This document shows, in pieces, positions 17,512 to 25,914 of a DNA stretch of 64,000 nt (position 1 is its first letter; each line of letters opens with the position of its first letter). Origin of the DNA: Betaproteobacteria bacterium SCN1 (GTDB lineage Bacteria; Pseudomonadota; Gammaproteobacteria; Burkholderiales; Thiobacillaceae); the NCBI GenBank assembly GCA_008923315.1, contig WBSF01000002.1, positions 62,001-126,000 on the forward strand, written 5' to 3'. The notes beneath the pieces are model-generated. The model was not told the DNA's origin. It did no database searches and saw only the letters and a list, made by a program, of their open reading frames with translations. The position numbers and the translations under genes are program-made.

Positions 17512-19257
17512 ATGAATGTCGAACGCCCAGGAAGGATGCGCGGTCTCATCTGGCTGACCGCGCTGACGGCCCGGTTTACACGGGTGACGCCCGGCCGCTG
17601 GCTGGGCCTGATGCTGCTGGCCCTGCATGCGGCCGTCGTCTTCGATGCAGAAGTGGCGGTGACGCGTGCTTTCCTGCTTGTCCATTACGGTCTTTTTCTG
17701 CTGTGGCAGCCACTGGTGCGCAGCGAGGCGCGCATCGAACCGCGTCTTGCATTGCCGGTATTCGCGATGGCGGCGCTGCTGGTGCTGGTCGACAGCGCCT
17801 GGGTGATGGCGTTGTGGTTGGCGATTCTGACCGGGCTGGTTGGCGCGGCAGCGGCGGGGCAGTCCGAACGCGGGCCCCGCCTGGGTTATCTGCTGGCGCT
17901 GACCTATCTGCTGGCACTGCTGCTTGCCTGGATCTTGCCGCAAAGCCTGGGCGGCATGGAACTGCCCGACGGCCTGCACGCCGGCGTGCGCTATGGCCTG
18001 CCGCTGCTGCCGTTGGCCATCGTGTTCCTGCCGGCGTCGCGGCAGCGGGGCGCGTCGTCCACGCTCGATTTCGTCTACGGTCTGATGCTGTCGCTGCTGG
18101 TCATCGTGCTGGCGCTCGGCGTGTTCGCCGTGGTGGCGGTTTCGCGCGCGAGCTACGCCTGGGCGCTGGTACAGACGCTGCTGGGGATGGCGGCGTTATT
18201 GCTGGCCTTGTCGCTGCTGTGGAATCCGCGCGCCGGTTTCGCGGGCCTGGGGCAGGTCACCTCGCGCTACCTGCTGTCGGTCGGCCTGCCGTTCGAAGCC
18301 TGGGCGCGGCGGCTGGCCACGCTGGCCGAACGCGAGCGCGATCCCGAGTCCTTCGTCCGCGACGCGCTGGCTGACCTGCGCGAACTGCCCTGGATACGTG
18401 GCGGGCGCTGGCAGGCGGCGCGCGGCGAAGGCGCGTTCGGCGAGCCGGCCGCGCACGAGGTCACGCACCAATTCCACGGCCTTGCGCTGACCTGGCAGTC
18501 CGCCCGCCCGCTCACGCCTGCGCTGGCGCTGCATGTGCGGCTGCTGTCGCAGTTGCTCGGCTATTTCTACGCCGCCAAGGTGCGCGAACAGACGCTGCGC
18601 GAACAGGCCTACAGCCAGGCGATCCACGATACCGGCGCGCGCCTGACGCACGACGTGAAGAACATCCTGCAGTCGATGAAGACCCTGCTCGCCGCCGCCG
18701 ATACCTCCACCCCGGAAGATAGCGAACGCCTGCTGGCGCTGATGCGGCGCCAGTTGCCGCAACTGGCGAACCGGCTGTCGCAGACGGTGGACAAGTTGAA
18801 GCAGCCGGCCGAGATGGATGTCGCGCATGTTCCCGCACAGATGTGGTGGGCGGCCCTGCAGACGCGCTACGAGCACGACGACGTGCAGTTCTTTGCCGAA
18901 ACGCCCGACGACACGCCGCTGCCGCAGGACCTGTTCGACAGCGTCGCCGACAACCTGCTGACCAACGCGCTGCGCAAGCGGCAGAGCCAGCCGGGTGTCG
19001 CGGTGGAAGTGCGTCTGACGCTGCATCCGCTGGTGAATCTGACGGTGACCGACAGCGGCGCCGCCGCACCCGAACACGTCGCGCGCAACCTGTTCCAGAG
19101 CCCGGTGGCCTCGGATTTCGGGCTGGGCGTGGGGCTGTATCAGGCGGCGCGGCAGGCGGCGCGCTCGGGGTATAGGCTGGAATTACAGGACAACCATGCA
19201 GGCAGTGTGTGCTTCGCGCTGCTTGCTACGGCGATGGCGCACATGCAGAGCCACTAG
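17512..19257 (+). CDS. Membrane-bound sensor histidine kinase
   Basis: 581 residues from the ATG at 17512 (a GTG at 17494 is possible). Several hydrophobic segments (about 20-240), perhaps seven or more helices, form the sensor half. The dimerisation helix has the phosphoacceptor H380 in RLTHDVKNILQ. The HATPase domain shows the N-box (DNLLTNAL, N481) and G-box GLGVGLYQA. The layout resembles PrsK/PilS-like kinases lacking a periplasmic loop domain. It faces the pilus locus and overlaps the end of the convergent prepilin by 32 bases. The natural partner is probably the regulator at 30179-31609. Confidence 0.85.
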   Translation: MNVERPGRMRGLIWLTALTARFTRVTPGRWLGLMLLALHAAVVFDAEVAVTRAFLLVHYGLFLLWQPLVRSEARIEPRLALPVFAMAALLVLVDSAWVMALWLAILTGLVGAAAAGQSERGPRLGYLLALTYLLALLLAWILPQSLGGMELPDGLHAGVRYGLPLLPLAIVFLPASRQRGASSTLDFVYGLMLSLLVIVLALGVFAVVAVSRASYAWALVQTLLGMAALLLALSLLWNPRAGFAGLGQVTSRYLLSVGLPFEAWARRLATLAERERDPESFVRDALADLRELPWIRGGRWQAARGEGAFGEPAAHEVTHQFHGLALTWQSARPLTPALALHVRLLSQLLGYFYAAKVREQTLREQAYSQAIHDTGARLTHDVKNILQSMKTLLAAADTSTPEDSERLLALMRRQLPQLANRLSQTVDKLKQPAEMDVAHVPAQMWWAALQTRYEHDDVQFFAETPDDTPLPQDLFDSVADNLLTNALRKRQSQPGVAVEVRLTLHPLVNLTVTDSGAAAPEHVARNLFQSPVASDFGLGVGLYQAARQAARSGYRLELQDNHAGSVCFALLATAMAHMQSH

Positions 19258-19951
19258 GGCAGATGCGCTCGATCAGGCCGTAGTAGCCTGTCCACTGCAC
19301 GATGTCGTCATACTCTCCGGCTGGTTGACCGGGCAGGCTAGGGGGACGGCTGACATAAACACGATCTGTATCCAGATTGGCAAGCTCATTGGCGCCAGTC
19401 GGCGCCGCAAGCGTGCTGCCATTGACGTTACGCCCTCCCCATCCGTTCGGGCCATGCGACAGCAGTACAAAAGCCACGTTATCGGCCACAACATCTGGAC
19501 TATTTGGTGTACAGGTGGAGAGCGTGCATACCAAGAGCATGTTGGTCGGCGCAGAAGGGGGGGGTAGCCCGTCACTCTTGCGTGCCAGTGGAGGGTGTAC
19601 GGCGTAGCGTATCCGGTTTCCCCATGCGTCCTGGGCGGCCGCACCCAGGTCGACCCAAGGTAGCCATCCAACGTAGTCGATACATGCGTTGTCACTGGCA
19701 TCTCGGTCCTCGCGCCCATCCCCGGTCGTATCGGGACAAGGCAGAAGGCGTCTGTTGGGGTCATAACTGTTGTGTGTCATGGCGTACCCGTAGATGGCAT
19801 CGCGGGCCTCATTCAACGTCTGTTTCGTCTCCGCAACCCGTCTCGTCTGAATCTGCGCCGACAACGGCACCGCCAAGCCCCCGATCAGGATCGTGATGAC
19901 GACCAGCACGATGGCCAGTTCGATCAGCGTGAAGCCGCGCGTGCGTTTCAT
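19226..19951 (-). CDS. MSHA-type prepilin-like protein
   Basis: 241 residues. The leader is short and basic (MKRTRG), cleaved before FTLIELAIVLVVITILIGGLA. The globular domain has several Cys (LLPCPDTTGDG.., NACIDYVG, VCTLSTC, CPSGSAC) and a domain pattern seen in large pseudopilins with calcium-binding-like or disulfide-stabilised heads. ATG overlaps the stop of the mshK-like gene (ATGA). It is last in the msh operon and convergent with the kinase. Likely a minor or major pilin of this system. Confidence 0.8.
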   Translation of the reverse strand: MKRTRGFTLIELAIVLVVITILIGGLAVPLSAQIQTRRVAETKQTLNEARDAIYGYAMTHNSYDPNRRLLPCPDTTGDGREDRDASDNACIDYVGWLPWVDLGAAAQDAWGNRIRYAVHPPLARKSDGLPPPSAPTNMLLVCTLSTCTPNSPDVVADNVAFVLLSHGPNGWGGRNVNGSTLAAPTGANELANLDTDRVYVSRPPSLPGQPAGEYDDIVQWTGYYGLIERICPSGSACAPSP

Positions 19952-20304
19952 GGCGTTTCCTTTTCCGCAGCCTGCGGCGCGGGCGTCAGCACCTGATAGG
20001 GTTCGTAGATCCGTTTGCCGGCGCGGAGCTGGCCGGGTTTCAGGCCTTCGACGCCGGCGGCGTCGAGCTGCGGCTTGCCGTTGACCCAGCGGATGCGCTG
20101 GCCGTCGGCGCGCACGACGAGGCCGTCGTAGCGCACGGCGTCGGCCGCGTCGGGGATGCTGCCCGTTTTTGAGGACGGGCCGTGCGCGCGGGCGCTTTCC
20201 AGTTGCGCGCGTTCCGCCGGCGTGTAGAAGAGCCGGCCGGGATTGGCCGCCCAGGCCGGTCCGGCGGCCAGCAGGGCGAGCAGGCAGACGGCGGCGATTT
20301 TCAC
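19948..20304 (-). CDS. Small exported MshK-like pilus accessory protein
   Basis: 118 residues from a GTG at 20304 that overlaps the mshJ-like stop (GTGA). A cleavable signal peptide ends near GPAWA-A (about residue 20). The mature part carries VRYDGLVVRADGQRIRWVNGKPQ, a small beta motif that resembles the MshK/GspC-like 'own-product' pattern, and a Pro/Glu tail. The position between the PilO-like and prepilin genes supports an inner-membrane/periplasm adapter role. Family assignment is by position plus weak similarity; not secure. Confidence 0.6.
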   Translation of the reverse strand: MKIAAVCLLALLAAGPAWAANPGRLFYTPAERAQLESARAHGPSSKTGSIPDAADAVRYDGLVVRADGQRIRWVNGKPQLDAAGVEGLKPGQLRAGKRIYEPYQVLTPAPQAAEKETP

Positions 20305-20897
20305 GATGCGCCTCCGGGCGGGGCGAGGGTGAACCAGGCGATGTCGCATTCGGCCTGCAGGCGCGGCTCTGCGCTGGCCTGGAACGGGCCGTCGCTCAGG
20401 CGCGTCAGGCGGCAGCCCCGGACGCGCATCAAACCCGGTGCGCGCGCCTGCAGGGCGGCGAGGAAACGCGGCAGATCGGTTTCCACGAGCAGGGGCAGGG
20501 TGAGCGTCATGAGCGTGCTGCCGAGCGGCAGGCCTTGCGCGAATTCCGGGCGTTCGGCCTGGCGCGGGGCCAGACGATAGTCGAGCCCGTAGAGGCCGGC
20601 GTCGCGGTTGGCGAGTTGCGCCGCCTCGATCCAGGCGAGCCGCGCTTCGGGGCCGACGAAGCCGCGCGCGACCAGGGCGCGGTAGCCGTCCAGATGGGCG
20701 GCGACGAGGCGGGCTTCCTCGTGGCTTTGGGCGAGCCTGCCCTGGGCGGTCGCACGCTCGCCGCGCGCCGTCTCCAGTGCGAGCCGCGCGGCCGTGGCCT
20801 GCTGTCCGCTCCAGACGATGCCGGCGGCGGCGAACGCCAGCGCGAGCGCGATCAGCACCAGCGAAAACTTGAGGGCGGCGAACGGCGGGCGGTTCAT
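20301..20897 (-). CDS. mshJ: PilO/GspM-like (MshJ-type) inner-membrane protein
   Basis: 198 residues. One N-terminal membrane helix (about 10-32), a coiled-coil-prone stretch (about 33-75), and a small periplasmic domain, the architecture of PilO/GspM. It would assemble with the MshI-like and MshK-like neighbours into the inner-membrane platform. Start ATG at 20897 overlaps the mshI-like stop (ATGA), and its stop overlaps the next gene's GTG, so the run is translationally coupled. Confidence 0.7.
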   Translation of the reverse strand: MNRPPFAALKFSLVLIALALAFAAAGIVWSGQQATAARLALETARGERATAQGRLAQSHEEARLVAAHLDGYRALVARGFVGPEARLAWIEAAQLANRDAGLYGLDYRLAPRQAERPEFAQGLPLGSTLMTLTLPLLVETDLPRFLAALQARAPGLMRVRGCRLTRLSDGPFQASAEPRLQAECDIAWFTLAPPGGAS

Positions 20898-22396
20898 GTC
20901 GCGTCTTCCCGCAGTGCGACTTCGAGGCTGAATCGGGCCGCCGGCGCGGCGGCGCCGGATTGCGCGTCGAAGGTCTTGCCGCTGAGCGTGCGGGCCGAGT
21001 CGGTGTCGACCGGGCTGGCGCGCAGGCGCACGTCGCCGACCGCCGGCGCGGCGCGCAGGGCGCGCATGAACGCATCGATGCGCAGCATGGCGGCGCGGTA
21101 GTTGCCGTCGAAGGGCGCGACCGCGGCTTCGATCCGGAGCGTGCGTGCGGTGGTCTGGTCGGAGGGACCGTCCGCCCAGGCGAAGGCGTCGAGCCGGATG
21201 TCGGGCGTCTCCTGCAAGGCCCGGCCGAGCAGAGCGAACAATGTTTCCGGCTGGACCGGACTGCTTTCCAGCGTATGGGCCAGCGCCACGGTTCGGGCCA
21301 GTCGCGCGGGATCGGGCAGGTCTTGCGGGAAAGCGCGGGCGACCGCCCGGTAGCGGGCGTCGAGCTGCTGGCGCTGCACGTCGAGGCTGCTGGCCCGATC
21401 CAGCACCTCCTGCGCGTGCAGCCATATCGCGCCGGTGAGCGTGACGCCGGCGAGCGCGATGGCTCCCGCCGCGACATGCAGGTTGCGCCGCCAGCGGAAT
21501 TCGGTGTGCCGTTGCAGCAGTTCGCGGGGGGCGAGATTGAGCGAGGCGCCGACGCCGGCGATGGCGGCGAGCGGCGCGATCGCCGGCGTGGCGGACAGGA
21601 AATCGTCGGGCATGCGCAGCGCCTGCGCGAGCGCGGGCAGACCGACCAGCCGGGTGCTGAAGGCCGGGTCGGCGTTGAGCCGCGCCTGCGCGCTGTCGAG
21701 CTGACCGCTCGGGTCGATCAGCACGACGTGCAGGCGGGCTTCGCGCGGCAGGATGCGCTGGCCCGTGAGATAGAGCTGGGTCTTGGCGATCTCGTCGGCG
21801 GCGTTGCCCGCCGCCGTCGCCGGCGCGTCGCCGCCGATCAGGCGCGAAAAACGCAGGAGGCCGTTGTGGTAGTACGAGAGCCGCAGGCGGTTGTTGAGCC
21901 GGTAGGCCAGCAGCACGTGCGGCTCCTGGATGCGCAGCGCGGCGAGCAGATGCTGGCAGGCGAGCGCCAGCGGCGCGATGCCGGCGAGCGGCGCGCGCCC
22001 GTGTTCGAGCACGGCGAGCCAGGGCGTCAGCCAGTCCGCGTCGGTGAGCGCCGCGAACAGGTAGCGGTCGTCGCGGCGGCCGGCGGTTTCGCGCCCCTGG
22101 CGCCAGGCGCCGGTGAAGCGCGCGTTGCGGAACACCTGCCTGAGCTTGCGGGCGACCATTTCCTCGCGCGCCCGGCCCTGCACGTGCGGCAGGATTTCGC
22201 TGCGGTAGTCCTCGTCGACCGTGTCGGCGACGACCAGCGCCGGCTGGCGCGCATGACGCTCGACGACCTCGCGGAACGCCAGCAGCCCGTCGCCGGTGGC
22301 GTCGAATTCGCCCAGCCAGCGCAGGTTTCCGGGGCGCCAGTCGAGCGCGCCGATCTGGCGGGGCGTGGCGAGCAGGACGAGGCGGCGGTCGAACAT
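20894..22396 (-). CDS. mshI: MshI-like PilM/PilN-type inner-membrane assembly protein
   Basis: 500 residues. The first half (about 1-290) has the pattern of a cytoplasmic ASKHA-like PilM/GspL domain, followed by a single membrane helix (about 310-330, NLHVAAGAIALAGVTLTGAIWL) and a periplasmic PilN/GspL-like domain. The gene fuses the PilM and PilN functions into one protein, as in MshI. It would dock the MshE ATPase to the platform. ATG at 22396, 12 bases after mshG's stop. Confidence 0.68.
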   Translation of the reverse strand: MFDRRLVLLATPRQIGALDWRPGNLRWLGEFDATGDGLLAFREVVERHARQPALVVADTVDEDYRSEILPHVQGRAREEMVARKLRQVFRNARFTGAWRQGRETAGRRDDRYLFAALTDADWLTPWLAVLEHGRAPLAGIAPLALACQHLLAALRIQEPHVLLAYRLNNRLRLSYYHNGLLRFSRLIGGDAPATAAGNAADEIAKTQLYLTGQRILPREARLHVVLIDPSGQLDSAQARLNADPAFSTRLVGLPALAQALRMPDDFLSATPAIAPLAAIAGVGASLNLAPRELLQRHTEFRWRRNLHVAAGAIALAGVTLTGAIWLHAQEVLDRASSLDVQRQQLDARYRAVARAFPQDLPDPARLARTVALAHTLESSPVQPETLFALLGRALQETPDIRLDAFAWADGPSDQTTARTLRIEAAVAPFDGNYRAAMLRIDAFMRALRAAPAVGDVRLRASPVDTDSARTLSGKTFDAQSGAAAPAARFSLEVALREDAT

Positions 22397-22408
22397 GGCG
22401 GGCGCTCG

Positions 22409-23614
22409 TTACAGCGGCAGATTGCCGATCAGGTCGTAGACCGGCAGCAGGACCGAGACCAGGATGCCGCCGAGGATCAGGCCGAGGGTCGCGGTCAGGA
22501 GCGGCTCCAGCACGCGCAGGCCGTTCTCGATGGCGTCGAGCACTTCGCGGTTGTAGAAGTAGGTCACGTTGTCGAGCGCCTCGTCGAGCGCGCCGGTGGT
22601 CTCGCCCACCCGCAGCATGCGGATCACCAGCGGCGGAAACAGCGCCAGCGACTGGAAGCTCTCGGACAGGCCGCGGCCGTCGGCGATCTGCTGCGCGGCG
22701 CGGCGGATGCCGGCGGCGATGACGCGGTTGCCCGCGACGCGCTCGCCCGCGCGCAGGGCGTCGAGCACGGTCACGCCCGAGCGGTACATCATCGCCAGCG
22801 TGTTGGTGAAGCGGGCGAGCACGATCTTCTGCACGATCGGGCCGACGACCGGCAGGCGCAGGCGGGTGCGGTCCCACCAGTTGCGGCCGGCCTCGGTCTG
22901 CCTGGCCCAGAGCGGCAGCGCGATGCCGGCCGCCAGCAGCAGGACGAGGCCGATCAGCCAGTAGGAACGCAGCGCGTTCGACACCGCCATCAGGATCAGG
23001 GTGGGCCAGGGCAGCGCCACGCCCATCGTCTGCACGAGCTGCAGCACCTGCGGCACGAGATAGATCATCAGGAACAGGATCGCGACGCCGACCACCACCA
23101 GCACGATCGCCGGATAGATCATCAGCCGCTTGGCCTTGGCCGCGACTTCCTCCTGCCACTTCAGCGATTCGCCCAGCCGCTCGAACACCTCGTCGAGCAG
23201 GCCGGTCTGTTCTCCGGCCCTGACGCTGTGCACGAACACCGCGCCGAACACGGCCGGATGCGCGGCCAGCGCCTGCGACAGCACCTTGCCGCCTTCCAGG
23301 TCTTCCAGCAGCGCGGTCAACACGTCGCGGAAGCCGCGTTTCTCCATGCTGTCGCGCAGGTCGCGCAGGCCTTCCAGCAGCGGAATGCCGGCGCGCGTGA
23401 TGTAGCGCATGTGGATGCAGAAGGTGACCAGATCGCGCCGCGTCACCCGTTCGCGGCCCTGCGGTGCGTATTGCCGCGACAGTTCGTTGAGTGTAACGAG
23501 ATCGAGCCCCATGCGCTTCAGGCGCAGTTCGAGGTCGACGTCGTTGACGGCCGACAGCACGCCCTTGACCGAGCGTCCGGTCTGGTCGATGGCGCGGTAG
23601 TCGAAGAAGGGCAT
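22409..23614 (-). CDS. mshG: GspF/PilC/MshG-type inner-membrane platform protein
   Basis: 401 residues. Two T2SSF domains (about 65-190 and 270-395) surround three membrane helices. Signature stretches are FDYRAIDQTGRSVKG at the N-terminus, FCIHMRYITRAGIPLLEGL, and the second-domain MMYRSGVTVLDAL. It is the polytopic platform on which pilins assemble. Start ATG at 23614. It is separated from mshE by the 0.5-kb inverted-repeat module, unlike the other tightly packed genes of the operon. Confidence 0.9.
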   Translation of the reverse strand: MPFFDYRAIDQTGRSVKGVLSAVNDVDLELRLKRMGLDLVTLNELSRQYAPQGRERVTRRDLVTFCIHMRYITRAGIPLLEGLRDLRDSMEKRGFRDVLTALLEDLEGGKVLSQALAAHPAVFGAVFVHSVRAGEQTGLLDEVFERLGESLKWQEEVAAKAKRLMIYPAIVLVVVGVAILFLMIYLVPQVLQLVQTMGVALPWPTLILMAVSNALRSYWLIGLVLLLAAGIALPLWARQTEAGRNWWDRTRLRLPVVGPIVQKIVLARFTNTLAMMYRSGVTVLDALRAGERVAGNRVIAAGIRRAAQQIADGRGLSESFQSLALFPPLVIRMLRVGETTGALDEALDNVTYFYNREVLDAIENGLRVLEPLLTATLGLILGGILVSVLLPVYDLIGNLPL

Positions 23615-23635
23615 GGTTAGGCGGGCCTCGCGACG

Positions 23636-24138
23636 GCTTCGCTTTTCGCCTGCGGGCGAGTCACTTTCTTTTGCTTCGCCAAAAGAAAGTAACCAAAGAA
23701 AAGGCGACCCCACATCGCTGCCCTGCAGGTTCCCGATTTGGCGCGCGCGGGCGGGCGCTCCACCAACTCGCCCTGGCAAGGCACACAAAACGTGCCTTGC
23801 TGCGGAGCTCGGACACGGTTCCGCTTTTCCCCCGCCCGCGCGCGCCAAATCGGCAGCGCTGAAGGGGGAGAAAATCCGGAACCGCCCGTATGCAGTGCCA
23901 CCGACTCACCGAGTGTGGGCGTCCGTATCGGAGCCCCTTCTGCGTCGCTGAGCAGCGGAGCCGGACGGGAGAAAAAGGCGCGGGGTGTCTGAGCCTGCCA
24001 GGGCGAGTTCCCGCGCCGCCCCGGCCGGCGAGCAGCGCAGGGCAGCCGAAGGCCGGCGCAGCAGGGGTGGCCTTCTTTTTGGTTACTTTTTCTTGGCCAC
24101 GCAAGAAAAAGTGACTCGCCCGAAGGCGAAACGAAGCG
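23636..24138. repeat. Inverted-repeat module (about 500 bp) between mshG and mshE
   Basis: A non-coding stretch flanked by imperfect inverted repeats: about 70 bp at 23636-23707 and 24068-24138, both sharing GGGCGAGTCACTTT and AAAGTAACCAAA. Each arm holds a perfect 11-bp hairpin: ACTTTCTTTTG/CAAAAGAAAGT (23663-23690) and ACTTTTTCTTG/CAAGAAAAAGT (24085-24112), with compensating base changes. Inside are a 20-bp inverted repeat (23735-23754 with 23832-23851) and a 9-bp hairpin (23776-23800). ORFs across it are probably not genes. No transposase is present. Similar dispersed intergenic repeats occur in other proteobacteria, from memory and unverified. Confidence 0.8.
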
Positions 24139-24206
24139 TCCGCACACCACGGATGGCGCGGAAAGAAGGCATTCAGATCGCGCAACGCGCACAGAAAAAT
24201 GCCGCC

Positions 24207-25904
24207 TCATACCCGCCCCGTCAAATCCACCACCCGCGCCACCTCCGCCAGCGAAGTGACGCCGTCCTTCACGCGCTGGACGCCATCTTCGGCCAGCGGA
24301 CGATAACCGTGCTCGAACGCGGCGCGGCGGATTTCGTGCAGCGGCGCGTGGTTGGCGACGAGTTCGTCGAGCGCGGGGTCGAGGCGCAGCAGTTCGATCA
24401 GGGCCAGCCGGCCCCGGTAGCCCTTGTAGCCGCAGGCGGGGCAGCCGGCCGCGCGGTAGATGGGCGGTGCGGCATCCGGTTCGAGGCCGAGGATGCGCGC
24501 TTCGTCGGCGTCGGGCGTGTAGGCTTCGCGGCAGTGCGGGCACAGTTTGCGCACCAGGCGCTGGGCGATGACGCCGATGATGTTGCCCGACAGGATGCCG
24601 GGCTGGATGCCGATGTCCATCAGGCGCGGGAACACGCCGAGCGCGGAATTGGTGTGCAGGGTGGTGAACACCTGATGGCCGGTCATGGCCGCGCGGAACG
24701 CCATCTCGGCGGTGTCCTTGTCGCGGATTTCGCCGACCAGGATGATGTCCGGGTCCTGACGCATGATCGAGCGGATGCCGTTGGCGAAGTCGAGCTTGAG
24801 CGTCTCGTTGACCGAGCTCTGGCGCATCAGCGTGACCGGGTATTCGACCGGGTCTTCCAGCGTCATGATGTTCACGGTCTCGTTGTTCAGGTGCGAGAGC
24901 ATCGAATAGAGCGTGGTCGTCTTGCCCGAGCCGGTCGGCCCGGTGACGACGAGGATGCCCTCGGGGCGCGCCATCATCAGTTGCAGCTCGCGCAGCGCGT
25001 CGGTGGTGAAGCCCATCTGCTCCAGCGGCATGATGGATTTCTCGCGGTCGAGGATGCGCAGCACCAGGTTTTCGCCGTGGATGCCGGGCTGGCTGGAGAC
25101 GCGGAAGTCGATCGGGCGACCGTTCAGGGTCAGCGACATGCGGCCGTCCTGCGGCGCGCGCGTCTCGGCGATGTTCATCCCGCACAACACCTTGAGTCGC
25201 ACCAGGATGCCCGGCCAGTAGGTCTTGTGCAGGCTCCTGACCTGTTCCAGCACGCCGTCGATGCGGTAGCGGATGCGCAGGAAGGCGTGCTCGGGTTCGA
25301 AGTGGATGTCGGAGGACTCGCGTTTCACCGCGTCGGTCAAAAGCGCGCCGACCAGCCGCACCACCGGCTGGGTGTATTCCTCGGTGTCGGGGTTGAGGCT
25401 GGCGTAGTCGACCTCGCCGGTCTCGATCTCGCGCAGGATGCCGTCGAGCGAAAGATCGAAGCCGTAGAACTTGTCGATGCATTCGAGCAGTTGCGCCTCG
25501 GCCGCGAGCAGGGTGTCGATCTCCATCTTGCCGCCGAGCGCGGCCTTCAACTGATCGAGCGCAACCACGTTGAACATGTCGGTGGTGGCCAGCGTCAGCA
25601 CGTTGTGCGCGACGTCGTGGGCGATCGGCAGCAGATGGTGGCGGCGCGCGAATTCCTCGGGCACGAGCTGCAGGGCATCGGGGTCGGCGACGACCTGCGC
25701 GAGGTCGATGCCCTGGCTGCCGAGCGCGTTGGCGAGCTGGTCGCGCAGCACCGCCTCGGTCATGAAGCCGAGCGCGACGAGCTGGCGGCCGATGGGCAGA
25801 CCCGTGGCCTTCTGCTCCTTCAGCCCGATGCGCAACTGGTCGAGGGTGATGAGTCCCTGGGTGACCAGGGTTTCGCCCATGCGGAGTTTCTTGCGGCGCT
25901 CCAT
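24207..25904 (-). CDS. mshE: MshE/PilB-type pilus assembly ATPase
   Basis: 565 residues. The N-terminal MshEN-like region (about 1-160) is the domain that binds c-di-GMP in MshE. The catalytic half has Walker A GPTGSGKT at 322-329, Asp-box and Walker B (IILVGEIRD, about 387-395), and a tetracysteine zinc site CPHC (455, 458) and CPAC (488, 491). It powers pilus extension. AGGAG eight bases before ATG at 25904. Upstream neighbour is mshN. Conserved c-di-GMP residues could not be verified by eye. Confidence 0.92.
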   Translation of the reverse strand: MERRKKLRMGETLVTQGLITLDQLRIGLKEQKATGLPIGRQLVALGFMTEAVLRDQLANALGSQGIDLAQVVADPDALQLVPEEFARRHHLLPIAHDVAHNVLTLATTDMFNVVALDQLKAALGGKMEIDTLLAAEAQLLECIDKFYGFDLSLDGILREIETGEVDYASLNPDTEEYTQPVVRLVGALLTDAVKRESSDIHFEPEHAFLRIRYRIDGVLEQVRSLHKTYWPGILVRLKVLCGMNIAETRAPQDGRMSLTLNGRPIDFRVSSQPGIHGENLVLRILDREKSIMPLEQMGFTTDALRELQLMMARPEGILVVTGPTGSGKTTTLYSMLSHLNNETVNIMTLEDPVEYPVTLMRQSSVNETLKLDFANGIRSIMRQDPDIILVGEIRDKDTAEMAFRAAMTGHQVFTTLHTNSALGVFPRLMDIGIQPGILSGNIIGVIAQRLVRKLCPHCREAYTPDADEARILGLEPDAAPPIYRAAGCPACGYKGYRGRLALIELLRLDPALDELVANHAPLHEIRRAAFEHGYRPLAEDGVQRVKDGVTSLAEVARVVDLTGRV

Positions 25905-25914
25905 TGCGCGGCTC

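Noticed and set aside
20960-23620. 886-codon plus-strand ORF over mshI and mshG
   Set aside because: Antisense artefact of GC-rich coding sequence with no recognisable domain.
23617-25482. Long minus-strand ORF running from mshE through the repeat module
   Set aside because: It is out of frame with mshE, and the repeat part has palindromes and low-complexity peptides, not a protein family.
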